Positions 31,292 to 40,052 are shown, numbered from the stretch's first letter. The stretch: 64,000 bases of DNA from Streptomyces viridochromogenes (GCF_001270495.1 NZ_LGUR01000265.1:108140-172139); one strand, 5' to 3'. Program-made: numbers and translations. The notes: generated from the sequence alone by a model not told the origin.

Positions 31292-32926
31292 ATGAGGGAT
31301 CGGGAGAGTGCGGGTCCGGGCGGGGCCGTGCGGTCGGCTGTGGGGGCCGAGGGGCGGGGCAGTGCTCCCGCTCTGCCGCAGGAGGCTCTGGAGATCGCCG
31401 CCGGGTACGCCTTCGGCGGGCCCGCGCTCGATCTGGGAGCCCTGCTCTGGGACGGGGCCTGTCTGCCCGATGCGCAGATCCGCCTCCCGCTGCCCATGCT
31501 CAACCGGCACGGACTGGTCGCGGGTGCCACCGGTACGGGCAAGACCAAGACGCTCCAGCTGATCGCCGAGCAGTTGTCGGCGCAGGGCGTGCCGGTGTTC
31601 CTGGCCGACGTCAAGGGCGATCTGTCCGGGCTCGCGGCGCCGGGGCAGTCGAACGACAAGGTCCGCAGCCGTGCGGCCGAGGTGCACCAGCAGTGGGCCG
31701 CGACCGGCTTCCCCGCCGAGTTCTACGCGCTCGGCGGCATCGGCCGCGGCATCCCCGTACGCGCCACGATCACCAGCTTCGGCCCGCTGCTGCTGTCCAA
31801 GGTCCTCCAGCTCAACCAGACCCAGGAGCAGTCCCTCGGCCTGGTCTTCCACTACGCGGACCGAAAGGGGCTGGAGCTGGTCGACCTCAAGGACCTGAGG
31901 GCGGTCGTCGCCTTTCTGACCTCGGACGAGGGCAAGGCGGAACTGAGGAACATCGGCGGGCTCTCGACCGCCACGGCCGGCGTGATCCTGCGATCCCTCA
32001 CGGCCTTCGAGGCGCAGGGCACGGCCGGCTTCTTCGGGGAGCCGGAGTTCGACACGGGCGAGTTCCTGCGGACGGCGCCGGACGGGCGGGGCGTCGTGTC
32101 GGTCCTCGAACTGCCCGCCGTACAGGACAAGCCGCAGCTGTTCTCGACGTTCCTGATGTGGCTGCTCGCCGACCTCTTCCATGACCTCCCCGAGGTCGGG
32201 GACGCCGAGCAGCCGAAGCTCGTGTTCTTCCTCGACGAGGCGCATCTGCTGTTCGACGACGCTTCGAAGGCTTTCCTGGACTCGATCACGCAGACCGTGC
32301 GGCTGATTCGCTCGAAAGGGGTCGGCGTCTTCTTCGTGACGCAGTCACCGAAGGACGTACCCGCCGAGGTCCTCGGCCAACTGGGCAACCGCGTCCAGCA
32401 CGCACTGCGCGCCTTCACCCCGGACGATCAGAAGGCGCTCAAGGCCACGGTGAAGACCTTCCCCAACTCGGCGTACGACCTGGAGGAGCTCCTCACCGGC
32501 CTCGGCACCGGCGAGGCCGTGGTGACCGTCCTGAGTGAGAAGGGCGCCCCGACGCCGGTCGCCGCGACCCGGCTGCGGGCCCCCGAGTCGCTGATGGGGC
32601 CGGTCGAGGCGGGCGCGCTGGAGCGGGCGGTGACGGCGTCCGGGTTGTACGGGCGGTATGCACAGGCTGTGGACAGGGAGTCGGCGTACGAGCGGCTGGA
32701 GGCGTCCCGCGGGGCGAAGGGGCCGGACGAGATGCGCGACGCCGTGACGGCCGGGGACGACCGGAAGGCCGGGGAGCCGAGGGCCGGGGGACAGCAGGAG
32801 CAGCCCTCCGTCGTGGAACAGGTCGTCGGGAGCGGCATGTTCAAGTCCCTGGCTCGGTCGATCGGTACGCAGATCGGGCGGGAGATCACCCGATCGGTCT
32901 TCGGTACGGCGCGACGGAGGCGGTGA
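31292..32926 (+). CDS. HerA-like (DUF853) P-loop ATPase
   Basis: The 544-residue protein belongs to the DUF853 helicase-like family of the HerA/FtsK superfamily. It has LNRHGLVAGATGTGKTKTLQLI (Walker A, about residues 75-85), FLADVKGDLSGLAAPG, KLVFFLDEAHLLFDDA (Walker B, about 311-320), and VFFVTQSPKDVPAEVLGQLGNRVQHALRAFTP near 350. A C-terminal basic amphipathic end SLARSIGTQIGREITRSVFG follows. Family members are inferred DNA or RNA translocases with unknown physiological role. It stands alone; a 280-bp region before it shows no gene. Confidence 0.88.
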   Translation: MRDRESAGPGGAVRSAVGAEGRGSAPALPQEALEIAAGYAFGGPALDLGALLWDGACLPDAQIRLPLPMLNRHGLVAGATGTGKTKTLQLIAEQLSAQGVPVFLADVKGDLSGLAAPGQSNDKVRSRAAEVHQQWAATGFPAEFYALGGIGRGIPVRATITSFGPLLLSKVLQLNQTQEQSLGLVFHYADRKGLELVDLKDLRAVVAFLTSDEGKAELRNIGGLSTATAGVILRSLTAFEAQGTAGFFGEPEFDTGEFLRTAPDGRGVVSVLELPAVQDKPQLFSTFLMWLLADLFHDLPEVGDAEQPKLVFFLDEAHLLFDDASKAFLDSITQTVRLIRSKGVGVFFVTQSPKDVPAEVLGQLGNRVQHALRAFTPDDQKALKATVKTFPNSAYDLEELLTGLGTGEAVVTVLSEKGAPTPVAATRLRAPESLMGPVEAGALERAVTASGLYGRYAQAVDRESAYERLEASRGAKGPDEMRDAVTAGDDRKAGEPRAGGQQEQPSVVEQVVGSGMFKSLARSIGTQIGREITRSVFGTARRRR

Positions 32927-32956
32927 CCGGAGAAGCCCGCCTCCGCCGCGCCCGCG

Positions 32957-33082
32957 TCAGCCGCGCTCCCGTTCCTTCGGCGGATGCTGCGGCTGTTGCT
33001 TCTTCGTCTGCGGCTTCGGCGTGTTGCGTGCGGCTTCCGCGCGCAGCAGGGCGCGCAGGACGGCGTAGTGGTCGGTGGGCAT
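32957..33082 (-). CDS. Very small conserved protein
   Basis: 41 residues: MPTDHYAVLRALLRAEAARN followed by a Lys/Gln/Pro-rich tail ending KERERG. The ATG at 33082 has GAGGAGCAGGAG directly upstream, and the N-terminus is familiar from other Streptomyces at this position. No function can be given. It precedes the HerA-like gene end on the opposite strand. Confidence 0.6.
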   Translation of the reverse strand: MPTDHYAVLRALLRAEAARNTPKPQTKKQQPQHPPKERERG

Positions 33083-33135
33083 GGTGTGCTCCTGCTCCTC
33101 GTGTCGTCGCTGACTGACCTCGTGGCGAAGGGCTG

Positions 33136-33528
33136 TCAGCAGCGCAGGACCACAGTGCGCAGGAGGTGCGAGACGTACGGCGCCGGTACCGGTGCCGGTG
33201 CCGGTGGCGGCGTGAGGTTGCTCGGGCACGTCCGGACGGCGCGTGCGGGCTTCGGCAGCGGGCCGGGGCCCTGCCGTACCGGCCGTACGGTGCTGCGCCG
33301 GTCGCCGCGGGCCGGCGGCCGCAGGACCGTGTCCAGGACATCGTGCTCGGCGGCCTCACCCGAACCCGAGGCACCGGAGGCACCGGAGCTGCCGGAGACA
33401 CCGGTTACGAAGGGCTGGGCGTGCGCCTGGGTGTGGGCGCCCGGCACCAGCAGGGCGAGCAGCAGCACGAGGACCCGCAGCCAGGTGCGGCTGCGCGAGC
33501 GGCATCGTGCGGTACTCGCGGTACTCAC
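33136..33528 (-). CDS. Secreted or membrane-anchored small protein
   Basis: 130 residues. A basic start CRSRSRTWLRVLVLLLALLVPGAHTQAHA gives a signal peptide or anchor at residues 13-36. The remainder is Ser/Gly- and Pro-rich with a C-terminal PYVSHLLRTVVLRC. The start is GTG at 33528. No domain recognised. It may be co-expressed with the 41-residue protein that follows at 33082. Confidence 0.6.
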   Translation of the reverse strand: MSTASTARCRSRSRTWLRVLVLLLALLVPGAHTQAHAQPFVTGVSGSSGASGASGSGEAAEHDVLDTVLRPPARGDRRSTVRPVRQGPGPLPKPARAVRTCPSNLTPPPAPAPVPAPYVSHLLRTVVLRC

Positions 33529-33614
33529 GGGAAGTCATCTGCCCGGTGGACGCACGCGGTTCATCCCGTGCCGGGCGAGAACCGCCCGCACGGCGTACGG
33601 GTTCGCGGCGCGTA

Positions 33615-34316
33615 TCACAGCTCGTGCGGGACCTGGCGGGCCCGCCCCCGGATCCGGAGCGCGATGGCGATCTCGACCACGCCGACCACCACCAGCCAGC
33701 ACCCGCCGAGCCACATCAGCACGGTGACCGACTCGATCGGGGAGTCGATCAGCACGATGCCGCCGATGACGGTGACGATCCCCAGGAAGATCTGCCAGCC
33801 GCGGGCCGGCATGGACCTGTCGGAGACGGCGGCCAGGAGCTGGGAGATGCCGCGGATGAGCCAGCCGATGCCGATCCACAGGGCGAGCAGCAGGATCGAC
33901 TGCATCGGGCGGCGGAAGCAGAACAGACCGAGGACGACCGACAGGGTGCCGCTGATGAACGCCAGCACCCGCAGCGAGGTCGTGCGGTGCGTGCCGAAGG
34001 CCGAGACCAGCTGGAACACACCGCTGATCAGGAGGTAGAGGCCGAAGAGCACACCGGAGACGAAGAGCGGGGCGCCCGGCCAGACCAGGACCAGGACGCC
34101 CAGGACCAGCGAGCAGACGCCGGTGCCCAGCACGACCTGCCAGGCGGCGCGGGAGAGGGCGTGCAGGGGGCCTTCGAGGGGCGGCTCGGGCTCATGGGCC
34201 GTACCCGTGCCGATACCCCTGCCCGTGCCCGGCCCCGCCCCGGGCGGCTGCCCGGCATGGACCCGCCGGTCGTCGTAGTCCCGGCCCCAGGGGGAGCCGG
34301 TCGGTGGCTCGGTCAT
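33615..34316 (-). CDS. HdeD-family membrane protein
   Basis: 233 residues. A 45-residue Gly/Pro-rich cytoplasmic N-terminus is followed by six hydrophobic segments between about residues 58 and 222: WQVVLGTGVCSLVLGVLVLVW, LFVSGVLFGLYLLISGVFQLV, LRVLAFISGTLSVVLGLFCF, ILLLALWIGIGWLIRGISQLL, GWQIFLGIVTVIGGIVLI, VTVLMWLGGCWLVVVGVVEIA. The pairwise repeats are characteristic of HdeD (DUF308) proteins, linked to acid or general stress in other bacteria. ATG 34316. Confidence 0.88.
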   Translation of the reverse strand: MTEPPTGSPWGRDYDDRRVHAGQPPGAGPGTGRGIGTGTAHEPEPPLEGPLHALSRAAWQVVLGTGVCSLVLGVLVLVWPGAPLFVSGVLFGLYLLISGVFQLVSAFGTHRTTSLRVLAFISGTLSVVLGLFCFRRPMQSILLLALWIGIGWLIRGISQLLAAVSDRSMPARGWQIFLGIVTVIGGIVLIDSPIESVTVLMWLGGCWLVVVGVVEIAIALRIRGRARQVPHEL

Positions 34317-34368
34317 GATCCATGCTGGGAACGACCCGGCCCACGCCGCCATTCGGGGTGGGCCACTC

Positions 34369-34428
34369 GAATGACGGCATGAATGACGGCATGAATGACG
34401 GCACGAATGACGGAACGAATGACGGAAC
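34369..34428 (+). repeat. Five tandem copies of a 12-bp unit
   Basis: GAATGACGGCAT is repeated five times head to tail, with small drift in the last three bases (CAT, CAT, CAC, AAC, AAC). It lies between two leftward genes, in the upstream region of the HdeD-like gene, and is not part of a plausible coding frame. Confidence 0.9.
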
Positions 34429-34540
34429 CCGCCGGGCGGCAGGCTCAGGCGGCCGTTCCGCGCCGGGTGGCGGGACGGTGGTCACGGGCGCCCGACCACG
34501 CCCGCGCCCCGGCACCCGCTCGCGTTCCCCGCCGCCGTAC

Positions 34541-35134
34541 CTACTTCCCCGCGGCCTTCGCGGCCTTCGCCGCCGCCTTCATCTCCTGCTTGTGCGCGCG
34601 CACCTTGGCCAGCGACTCGGGGCCGGTGATGTCGGCGACGGAGCGGAAGGACTGCGTCTCGCCGTAGGCGCCGGCGGCCTCCTGCCAGCCCTGGGGCCGT
34701 ACGCCGAGCTGCTTGCCCAGCAGCGCGAGGAAGATCTGTGCCTTCTGCTTGCCGAAGCCGGGCAGTTCCTGCAGTCGGCGCAGCAGTTCGCGACCGTCCT
34801 CGACGCCCTTCCAGACGAGCTCGGCCTCACCGTCGTAGTGCTCGACGAGGTACTGGCACAGCTGCTGGATCCGCTTGGCCATGGACCCCGGGTAGCGGTG
34901 CACGGCCGGCTTCTCCGACAGCAGGGCGACGAAGGCCTCCGGGTCCTGCGCGGCGATGTCGTGCGCGTCCAGGTCGTCCGCGCCGAGCCGGTCCGCGATC
35001 GTGCGGGGCCCCTTGAACGCCCACTCCATCGGAACCTGCTGGTCCAGCAGCATGCCGACCAGCGCGGCGAGCGGGCTGCGGCCGAGGAGCTCGTCGGCCT
35101 CGGGGTCCTGGGCGAGGTGAAGGGTGACGTCCAT
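34541..35134 (-). CDS. HhH-GPD-type base-excision DNA repair protein
   Basis: 197 residues. MDVTLHLAQDPEADELLGRSPLAALVGMLLDQQVPMEWAFKGPRTIADRLG is followed by the helix-hairpin-helix LLRRLQELPGFGKQKAQIFLALLGK (about residues 118-142), the signature of HhH-GPD glycosylases. The C-terminus is Ala/Lys-rich (MKAAAKAAKAAGK). A catalytic Asp is not obvious in the usual GPD position, so activity is uncertain. ATG 35134 is preferred; an ATG four codons upstream is possible. Confidence 0.85.
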   Translation of the reverse strand: MDVTLHLAQDPEADELLGRSPLAALVGMLLDQQVPMEWAFKGPRTIADRLGADDLDAHDIAAQDPEAFVALLSEKPAVHRYPGSMAKRIQQLCQYLVEHYDGEAELVWKGVEDGRELLRRLQELPGFGKQKAQIFLALLGKQLGVRPQGWQEAAGAYGETQSFRSVADITGPESLAKVRAHKQEMKAAAKAAKAAGK

Positions 35135-35182
35135 GCCCCCGATCATGCCCCCTCGACCCAGGCCCCGCAGCCGTGGGCCGGG

Positions 35183-35905
35183 TCAGGCGCGCCAGTACCC
35201 CAGGGCGTTCACCCGCTGCTTCGGCAGGCCCAGCTCCTTGCGGACGTACGACGTGAGGGCGCGGGTCGTCGCCGTGTCGCAGGCGATCCAGACGTACGGG
35301 TCGGAGGTGCCCTTGAGAAGGCCGGGCAGGGCCTCCTTCACCTGGGCGACCAGGTGGGCGCCGGCGTCGCGCCTCGGCAGCGTCCGTATGTCGTGGCGGG
35401 ACGGCTCGGTGCGGAAGGGGAGTCCGTCCTGCTCGCCGCCCTCGAACCACACCGTGGCCGGGGACGAGTCCAGGGCGGTGAGGAGGGAGTTGAGGGCGGG
35501 GAGGGAGGCCGGGTCCGCGATGGCGAAGACATGGGAGGGGGCGGGCTCGGGCCGCTCGAAGCCCGTGCCGTGGATGGTCGCCTCGATCGTGTCGCCGGGC
35601 TTCGCCGCCCGCGCCCAGTCGCTGGCGCACCCCTCGTGCAGGGCGAACTCCAGGCTGAAGGTGCCGGCCGCGGGGTCCGGGTCGACCAGGGTGTAGGCGC
35701 GCTGGTGGGGCTTGCCCGCGTTGTCGAACCACAGCCGGACCCACATGGTGGGGTGGACGCCGGTCGCGGCCAGCATGCCGCCGTCCGTGAGGTGGACGCG
35801 ACGGTAGTTCTCGGTGACGTCCTCGGCGCCCGTCACCGTGAACACGAAGTCCTTGGCGCGCAGCAGCTTCAGGACCGCGCCCTCCCAGCCGTGCCCCTGC
35901 ACCAT
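35183..35905 (-). CDS. Siderophore-interacting protein (FAD-dependent ferric reductase)
   Basis: The 240-residue cytoplasmic flavoprotein would release iron from imported ferric siderophores. The FAD-binding barrel includes DVTENYRRVHLTD, then MWVRLWFD and HQRAYTLVDPDPAAGTFSLEFALHEGCASDWARAAKPGDTI (RAYT is the flavin-contact motif), followed by the NAD(P)H-type SIP domain with FAIADPASLPALNSLL and YVWIACDTATTRALTSYVRKELGLPKQRVNALGYWR. ATG 35905 is chosen for AAGGGTG 9 bases upstream. A 19-bp iron box lies 40 bases upstream, so DmdR1/IdeR-type repression by Fe2+ is expected. Confidence 0.92.
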   Translation of the reverse strand: MVQGHGWEGAVLKLLRAKDFVFTVTGAEDVTENYRRVHLTDGGMLAATGVHPTMWVRLWFDNAGKPHQRAYTLVDPDPAAGTFSLEFALHEGCASDWARAAKPGDTIEATIHGTGFERPEPAPSHVFAIADPASLPALNSLLTALDSSPATVWFEGGEQDGLPFRTEPSRHDIRTLPRRDAGAHLVAQVKEALPGLLKGTSDPYVWIACDTATTRALTSYVRKELGLPKQRVNALGYWRA

Positions 35906-35945
35906 GGCTTGTTCACCCTTCACGTACCATTCCCGCACCAATGAC

Positions 35946-35964
35946 TTAGGCAAGGCTAACCTAA
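35946..35964. promoter_or_regulatory. Iron box (DmdR1/IdeR-type operator)
   Basis: TTAGGCAAGGCTAACCTAA matches the known actinomycete iron-box consensus TTAGGTTAGGCTAACCTAA in 17 of 19 positions. It sits between the divergent siderophore-interacting protein gene and the penicillin-acylase-like gene, and so should control both. Confidence 0.9.
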
Positions 35965-35982
35965 AGCAAAGGAGGGGCACAG

Positions 35983-38205
35983 GTGACCGGCGAGATCTTC
36001 CGTGATGCCTGGGGCATTCCGCATCTTCGCGCGGACGACACGATGGCACTCGCCCGGGTGCAGGGCCGTGTCACCGCCCTCGACCGGGCCTGGCAGCTGG
36101 AGGTGGAGCGGCACCGGTCCCAGGGCACGTCCGCGTCCTTCCTCGGGGCCGAGGCCCTGCCCTGGGACCGGTTCGTCAGACGGGCCCGCCTCGACGACAC
36201 GGCGAGACGCTGCTTCGCCGAACTGGAGAGACGGGACCCGGAGTCGGCGGGGTGGGTGCGGGCGTACGTCGACGGCGTGAACGAGGGACTGGCCGAGGGC
36301 GCCCGCCGTACGCCGGAGTTCGCGCGGACCGGGCTCGCCCCCGGCCGCTGGGAGCCCTGGACCCCGCTCGGCGTCTGGCTCGGCATCCACATCCTCTTCG
36401 CCGGCTTCCCGGCCAAGCTCTGGCGTGAGCAGGTCGTACGGCATCTCGGCGCCGACGCGGTCCACCTGTTCGCCACCGACGGGCCCGCCACCTCCGGCAG
36501 CAACGGCTGGCTGGTCAGCGGCGAACGGACCGTCACCGGACACGCGATCATCGCCGGCGACCCGCACCGCTTCATCGAGGAACCCGGCGTCTACCAGCAG
36601 ATCCACCTCTCCTGCCCCGAGTTCGACGTCGTCGGCCTCGCCGTCCCGGGCATCCCCGGCATCGCCCACTTCGGCCACACCGGCACGGTCGCCTGGGCCA
36701 TCACCAACGCCATGGCCGACTACCAGGACCTGTACCGGGAGCGGCTGCGGCGTACGGGGGCGGGGGTGGAGGCCCTGGGGCCGGACGGGGTCTGGCGTCG
36801 CGCCGCCCGGCACACCGAGGTGGTCCAGGTCGCGGGGGAGGAGGAGCCGGCCGAGGTCGAGGTGATCGAGACGGAGCGGGGACCGGTGGTGATCGGAGGG
36901 CCCGAGGGGGTGCCCGACGGGATGCAGGAAGGTTTCTCCGGCGGACTGTCCGAGGTGTTCCCCGACACCCCGGACGACACCCCGGACGACACCCCGCCCC
37001 TCGCCGTCGCCCTCCGCTACCCACCCCGCGTCACCTCCGACCTCGGCTTCAGCGCCCTCCTCCCCCTCCTGCGCGCCCGCCGGGTCGCCGACGTCGACCG
37101 TGCCGTCGACCTGTGGGCGGAGCCCGTCAACGTCGTCCAGGCCGCCGACACCGAGGGCGGCCTGCTGCACCGCGTCGCCGGAAAGGTGCCGGTGCGCTCC
37201 GCGGCCAACCGCACCCGGCTGGTGCCCGCCTGGGAGCCCGGCCACGACTGGCAGGGCTGGCACGAGACGCCCCGCGGCGGGCTCACCGACGGCATCGCAG
37301 CCATGGCCAACCAGCGCGGCCTCGCCGCACCGCTGGGCGTCGAGTTCGCCCCGCCGCATCGCGCCGACCGCATCACGGCGCTGCTGGGGGAGAAGGACCG
37401 CTGGTCGGCCGCGGACATGCCGGCGATCCACATGGACACCCGACTGGCGTCCGCCACACCCCTGCTGGACCTCTTGAGCGCCATCGACGCTCCCCTCTCC
37501 CCCGAGGCCGCCCGCGTCCGGGAGGCCCTCCTGGGCTGGGACCGCCGTATGGACGCGGACAGCGAGGCGGCCGCCCTGTACGCGGCGGTGCGCAGTGCTG
37601 TCGTACGGCGACTCGCCGCCCACCCGGCCTTCGCCGCACTCTCCGCCCCGCCCGCCTACCCGGAGGTCCTCCTCCCCTGGCTGGCCCTGCTGCCGCGCGT
37701 CGGGTTCGCCCTCGAACACCTGCTGCGCGCCGAGGAGTTGTACGGCATCGACCGCGCCGGGACCGTCCGCGCGGCGGTCGAGGAGGTGGCCGCCGGGCAG
37801 CCCGTCGGAACCGGGAGGAGCGAGAGCCGGGGCCGGACCTGGGGCGACACCCACCGCCTGGCCCCCTGGCGGGCGCTGGCCGACCCGTCGTACGAGGCAC
37901 CCGGCCTCTCCGGCGACCACGACTGCGTGCTGTGCACCTCGGCCGTACCCGGCGTCACCGACCTGAGCGCGCGCGGCCCCGCCGCCCGCTACGTCTGGGA
38001 CCTGGCCGACCGCGAGGCCAGCCGCTGGGTGGTCCCGCTCGGCGCCTGCGGCATCCCCGGTTCACCGCACCACCGCGACCAACTCCCGTTGTGGCTGGGG
38101 GGAGACCTGGTCCCGGTCCAGACCGATTTCACCAAGCTCACGAAGTTCACCGAGTTGACCGAGTTGACCGAGCTCACCGAGTTCGAGAAGGAGTCCGATG
38201 TCTGA
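35983..38205 (+). CDS. Penicillin-acylase-family Ntn hydrolase (cytoplasmic form)
   Basis: 740 residues. The precursor reads EIFRDAWGIPHLRADDTMALA at the start, and the nucleophile is Ser173 in ATSGSNGWLVSGERTVTG, where autocatalytic cleavage would create the beta chain. GIPGIAHFGHTGTVAWAITNAMADYQDLY follows, as in the family. Members hydrolyse amides such as penicillins, acyl-homoserine lactones or acylated siderophore precursors. There is no signal peptide, unlike most penicillin acylases. AAAGGAGG lies before the GTG start; iron control is expected from the box 19 bases upstream. The C-terminus ends in a run of TEL repeats encoded by 9-bp repeats (about 38136-38180), and the stop overlaps the next gene by 8 bases. 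Confidence 0.87.
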   Translation: MTGEIFRDAWGIPHLRADDTMALARVQGRVTALDRAWQLEVERHRSQGTSASFLGAEALPWDRFVRRARLDDTARRCFAELERRDPESAGWVRAYVDGVNEGLAEGARRTPEFARTGLAPGRWEPWTPLGVWLGIHILFAGFPAKLWREQVVRHLGADAVHLFATDGPATSGSNGWLVSGERTVTGHAIIAGDPHRFIEEPGVYQQIHLSCPEFDVVGLAVPGIPGIAHFGHTGTVAWAITNAMADYQDLYRERLRRTGAGVEALGPDGVWRRAARHTEVVQVAGEEEPAEVEVIETERGPVVIGGPEGVPDGMQEGFSGGLSEVFPDTPDDTPDDTPPLAVALRYPPRVTSDLGFSALLPLLRARRVADVDRAVDLWAEPVNVVQAADTEGGLLHRVAGKVPVRSAANRTRLVPAWEPGHDWQGWHETPRGGLTDGIAAMANQRGLAAPLGVEFAPPHRADRITALLGEKDRWSAADMPAIHMDTRLASATPLLDLLSAIDAPLSPEAARVREALLGWDRRMDADSEAAALYAAVRSAVVRRLAAHPAFAALSAPPAYPEVLLPWLALLPRVGFALEHLLRAEELYGIDRAGTVRAAVEEVAAGQPVGTGRSESRGRTWGDTHRLAPWRALADPSYEAPGLSGDHDCVLCTSAVPGVTDLSARGPAARYVWDLADREASRWVVPLGACGIPGSPHHRDQLPLWLGGDLVPVQTDFTKLTKFTELTELTELTEFEKESDV

Positions 38206-38809
38206 GCAGCCGACGGCAGCCCGCGCATGGGTGCACGAAGAGGTGGTCGACGGCTTCGGCACCGTCGGTATCCGTCCCCTGGACCCGCAGGCGGACGCCG
38301 AGGTCGTCCACGGCTGGGCCGGGGAGGAGCGGGCCGCGTTCTGGGGCATGAACGGCCTGACCAGGGACCAGGTGGCCGAGATCTACGCCCATATGGAGAC
38401 CCTCGACACCCACCACGCCTTCCTGGTCCTGCGGGACGCCGACCCGGTCGCGCTCCTCCAGACGTACGAGCCGGAGGCCGACCGCGTCAGCGAGTGCTAC
38501 GACGTCCGCCCCGGCGACATCGGCGTCCATCTGCTGCTGGCGCCCGCCGGTGCCGGGGGCAGGCGGTCCGGCTGGACCTCGGCGCTCCTGACGGTGGTGA
38601 CGTCGTACGTCTTCCTCACCCTGGACCGGCAGCGGGTGGTGGTGGACCCCGACGTGCGCAACGAGAAGGCCATCGCCCGTTTCCTCAGGCAGGGCTTCAC
38701 CGCGGGCCCGACGGTCGTGCTGCCCGAGGTCGACCTCCCGGAGGTGTTCATACCGCGGAAGGACGCTCAACTGGCCTTCCTCGACCGGGGGGTAGCCTTC
38801 CCGGCGTGA
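38198..38809 (+). CDS. AlcB/IucB-like siderophore acyltransferase (GNAT)
   Basis: 203 residues. FGTVGIRPLDPQADAEVVHGWAGEERAAFWGMNGLTRDQVAEIYAHM is the opening of the AlcB/IucB hydroxylysine/hydroxydiamine acyltransferase family, and GVHLLLAPAGAGGRRSGWTSALLTVV contains the acyl-CoA loop. VVVDPDVRNEKAIARFLRQGF is the third block. Such enzymes acylate N-hydroxy diamines in hydroxamate siderophore synthesis. It overlaps the acylase gene and lies in the iron-box operon, so a siderophore-related role is well supported, though no hydroxylase or NIS synthetase is near. Confidence 0.85.
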   Translation: MSEQPTAARAWVHEEVVDGFGTVGIRPLDPQADAEVVHGWAGEERAAFWGMNGLTRDQVAEIYAHMETLDTHHAFLVLRDADPVALLQTYEPEADRVSECYDVRPGDIGVHLLLAPAGAGGRRSGWTSALLTVVTSYVFLTLDRQRVVVDPDVRNEKAIARFLRQGFTAGPTVVLPEVDLPEVFIPRKDAQLAFLDRGVAFPA

Positions 38810-39279
38810 CTCCTGAAGACCTCGTCGCGCACTACGAACTGGAGCCGATCCCGCGAGAGGGCGGGCTGTTCCGGCGCACCTGGGCGGGACCGGAGCTGGC
38901 CGACGGGCGCCCGCAGGGGTCGGCGATAGTCGTGCTGCTCACCGCGGACGACTTCTCGGCCCTGCACCGCCTGCCGTCCGACGAGGTCTGGCACTTCTAT
39001 CTGGGCGACCCCCTGGAACTCCTGCTCCTCGCGCCCGACGGCACGTCCCGCACGGCCGTGCTCGGCCCCGGCCTCCCGCAAGGCCAGCACATCCAGTTCA
39101 CCGTGCCCGCCGGTACCTGGATGGGCGCGCGGGTGGCGGCGGGCGGGTCCTGGACCTTCTTCGGCTGCACGATGGCCCCCGGCTTCACCTACGAGGGCTA
39201 CGAGCACGGCGACCCGGCGGACCTGACGGCGCGCTATCCCTCCGAGGCCGCGCGTATCGCGACACTGTGCCGACCATGA
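38806..39279 (+). CDS. DUF985-type cupin protein
   Basis: 157 residues. YELEPIPREGGLFRRTWAG, IVVLLTADDFSALHRLPSDEVWHFYLGDPLELLLLAPDG and QFTVPAGTWMGARVAAGGSWTFFGCTMAPGFTYEGYEHGD follow the DUF985 cupin pattern; His and Glu in DEVWHFY are potential metal ligands. The GTG start overlaps the preceding stop (GTGA). Substrate unknown. It belongs to the iron-box operon by position. Confidence 0.83.
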   Translation: MTPEDLVAHYELEPIPREGGLFRRTWAGPELADGRPQGSAIVVLLTADDFSALHRLPSDEVWHFYLGDPLELLLLAPDGTSRTAVLGPGLPQGQHIQFTVPAGTWMGARVAAGGSWTFFGCTMAPGFTYEGYEHGDPADLTARYPSEAARIATLCRP

Positions 39280-40052
39280 GCGGACACGGACTCCTCGAAG
39301 GACAGGTCGCCCTCGTCACGGGCGCGGGCGGCGGCATCGGGCGGGGCATCGCGACCCGGTTCGCGCAGGAGGGGGCGGCGGTCGTGCTGCACTGCCGTAC
39401 GGCGGTGCGGGCGGCGGACGACGTGGCGCGGCGCGTCCGGGAGTCGGGCGGGCGGGCCCTCGTCCTACGGGCCGACCTGACCGACGAGGACGCCTGCCGG
39501 CGGCTGGTCGGCGAGGCCGCGGAGTGGGGCGGCGGCCGGCTGACGGCGCTGGTCAACAACGCGGGCGTACAGCCGACCCGGGAGCTGTCCGGGATGACGG
39601 TGGAGGAGTGGCGGGCCGTCGTGGACACCAACCTGTCGAGCGTCTTCGCCTGCACGCAGGCCGCGGTCGAGGTCATGCGGGGGCAGGCGGGGCCCGGCGG
39701 CTCGGTGACCCACATCGCCTCCATCGAGGCGACGCATCCGGCACCCGCGCACGCGCACTACTCCGCGTCCAAGGCGGCGGTGGTCATGCATGCCCGCTCG
39801 GCCGCCCTGGAGTACGGGCGTTTCGGGATCCGCGTCAACACGGTGTCGCCCGGCCTGGTCGAGCGGGAGGGGCTGGAGGAGGCGTGGCCGGACGGGGTGC
39901 GCAGGTGGCGGGAGGCCGCTCCCGCGGGGAGGCTGGGGCGGGCGGAGGACGTGGGCGACGCGTGTGTGTTCCTGGCGTCGGGGCTCGCGTCGTGGGTCAC
40001 GGGGCATGACCTGGTGGTGGATGGCGGGGTGTCGGCTCGGCCGACGTGGTGA
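39276..40052 (+). CDS. Short-chain dehydrogenase/reductase
   Basis: 258 residues, classical SDR: VALVTGAGGGIGRGIATRFAQEG (cofactor), LVNNAGVQ (stabilising), catalytic Ser in HIASIEATHPAPAHAHYSASKAAV with Tyr and Lys in YSASK, and GHDLVVDGGVS at the end. CRTAVRAAD after the second strand suggests NADPH use. ATG 39276 overlaps the cupin stop by 4 bases; GTG 39267 is an alternative. It is the last gene of the run that starts at 35983. Confidence 0.88.
   Translation: MSGHGLLEGQVALVTGAGGGIGRGIATRFAQEGAAVVLHCRTAVRAADDVARRVRESGGRALVLRADLTDEDACRRLVGEAAEWGGGRLTALVNNAGVQPTRELSGMTVEEWRAVVDTNLSSVFACTQAAVEVMRGQAGPGGSVTHIASIEATHPAPAHAHYSASKAAVVMHARSAALEYGRFGIRVNTVSPGLVEREGLEEAWPDGVRRWREAAPAGRLGRAEDVGDACVFLASGLASWVTGHDLVVDGGVSARPTW

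Noticed and set aside
34369..34428. CRISPR array
   Set aside because: The units are 12 bp, head to tail, without spacers, and no cas gene is present.
35956..37920. Long minus-strand frame opposite the penicillin-acylase-like gene
   Set aside because: Antisense shadow; the plus-strand product has a full family match with Ser nucleophile.
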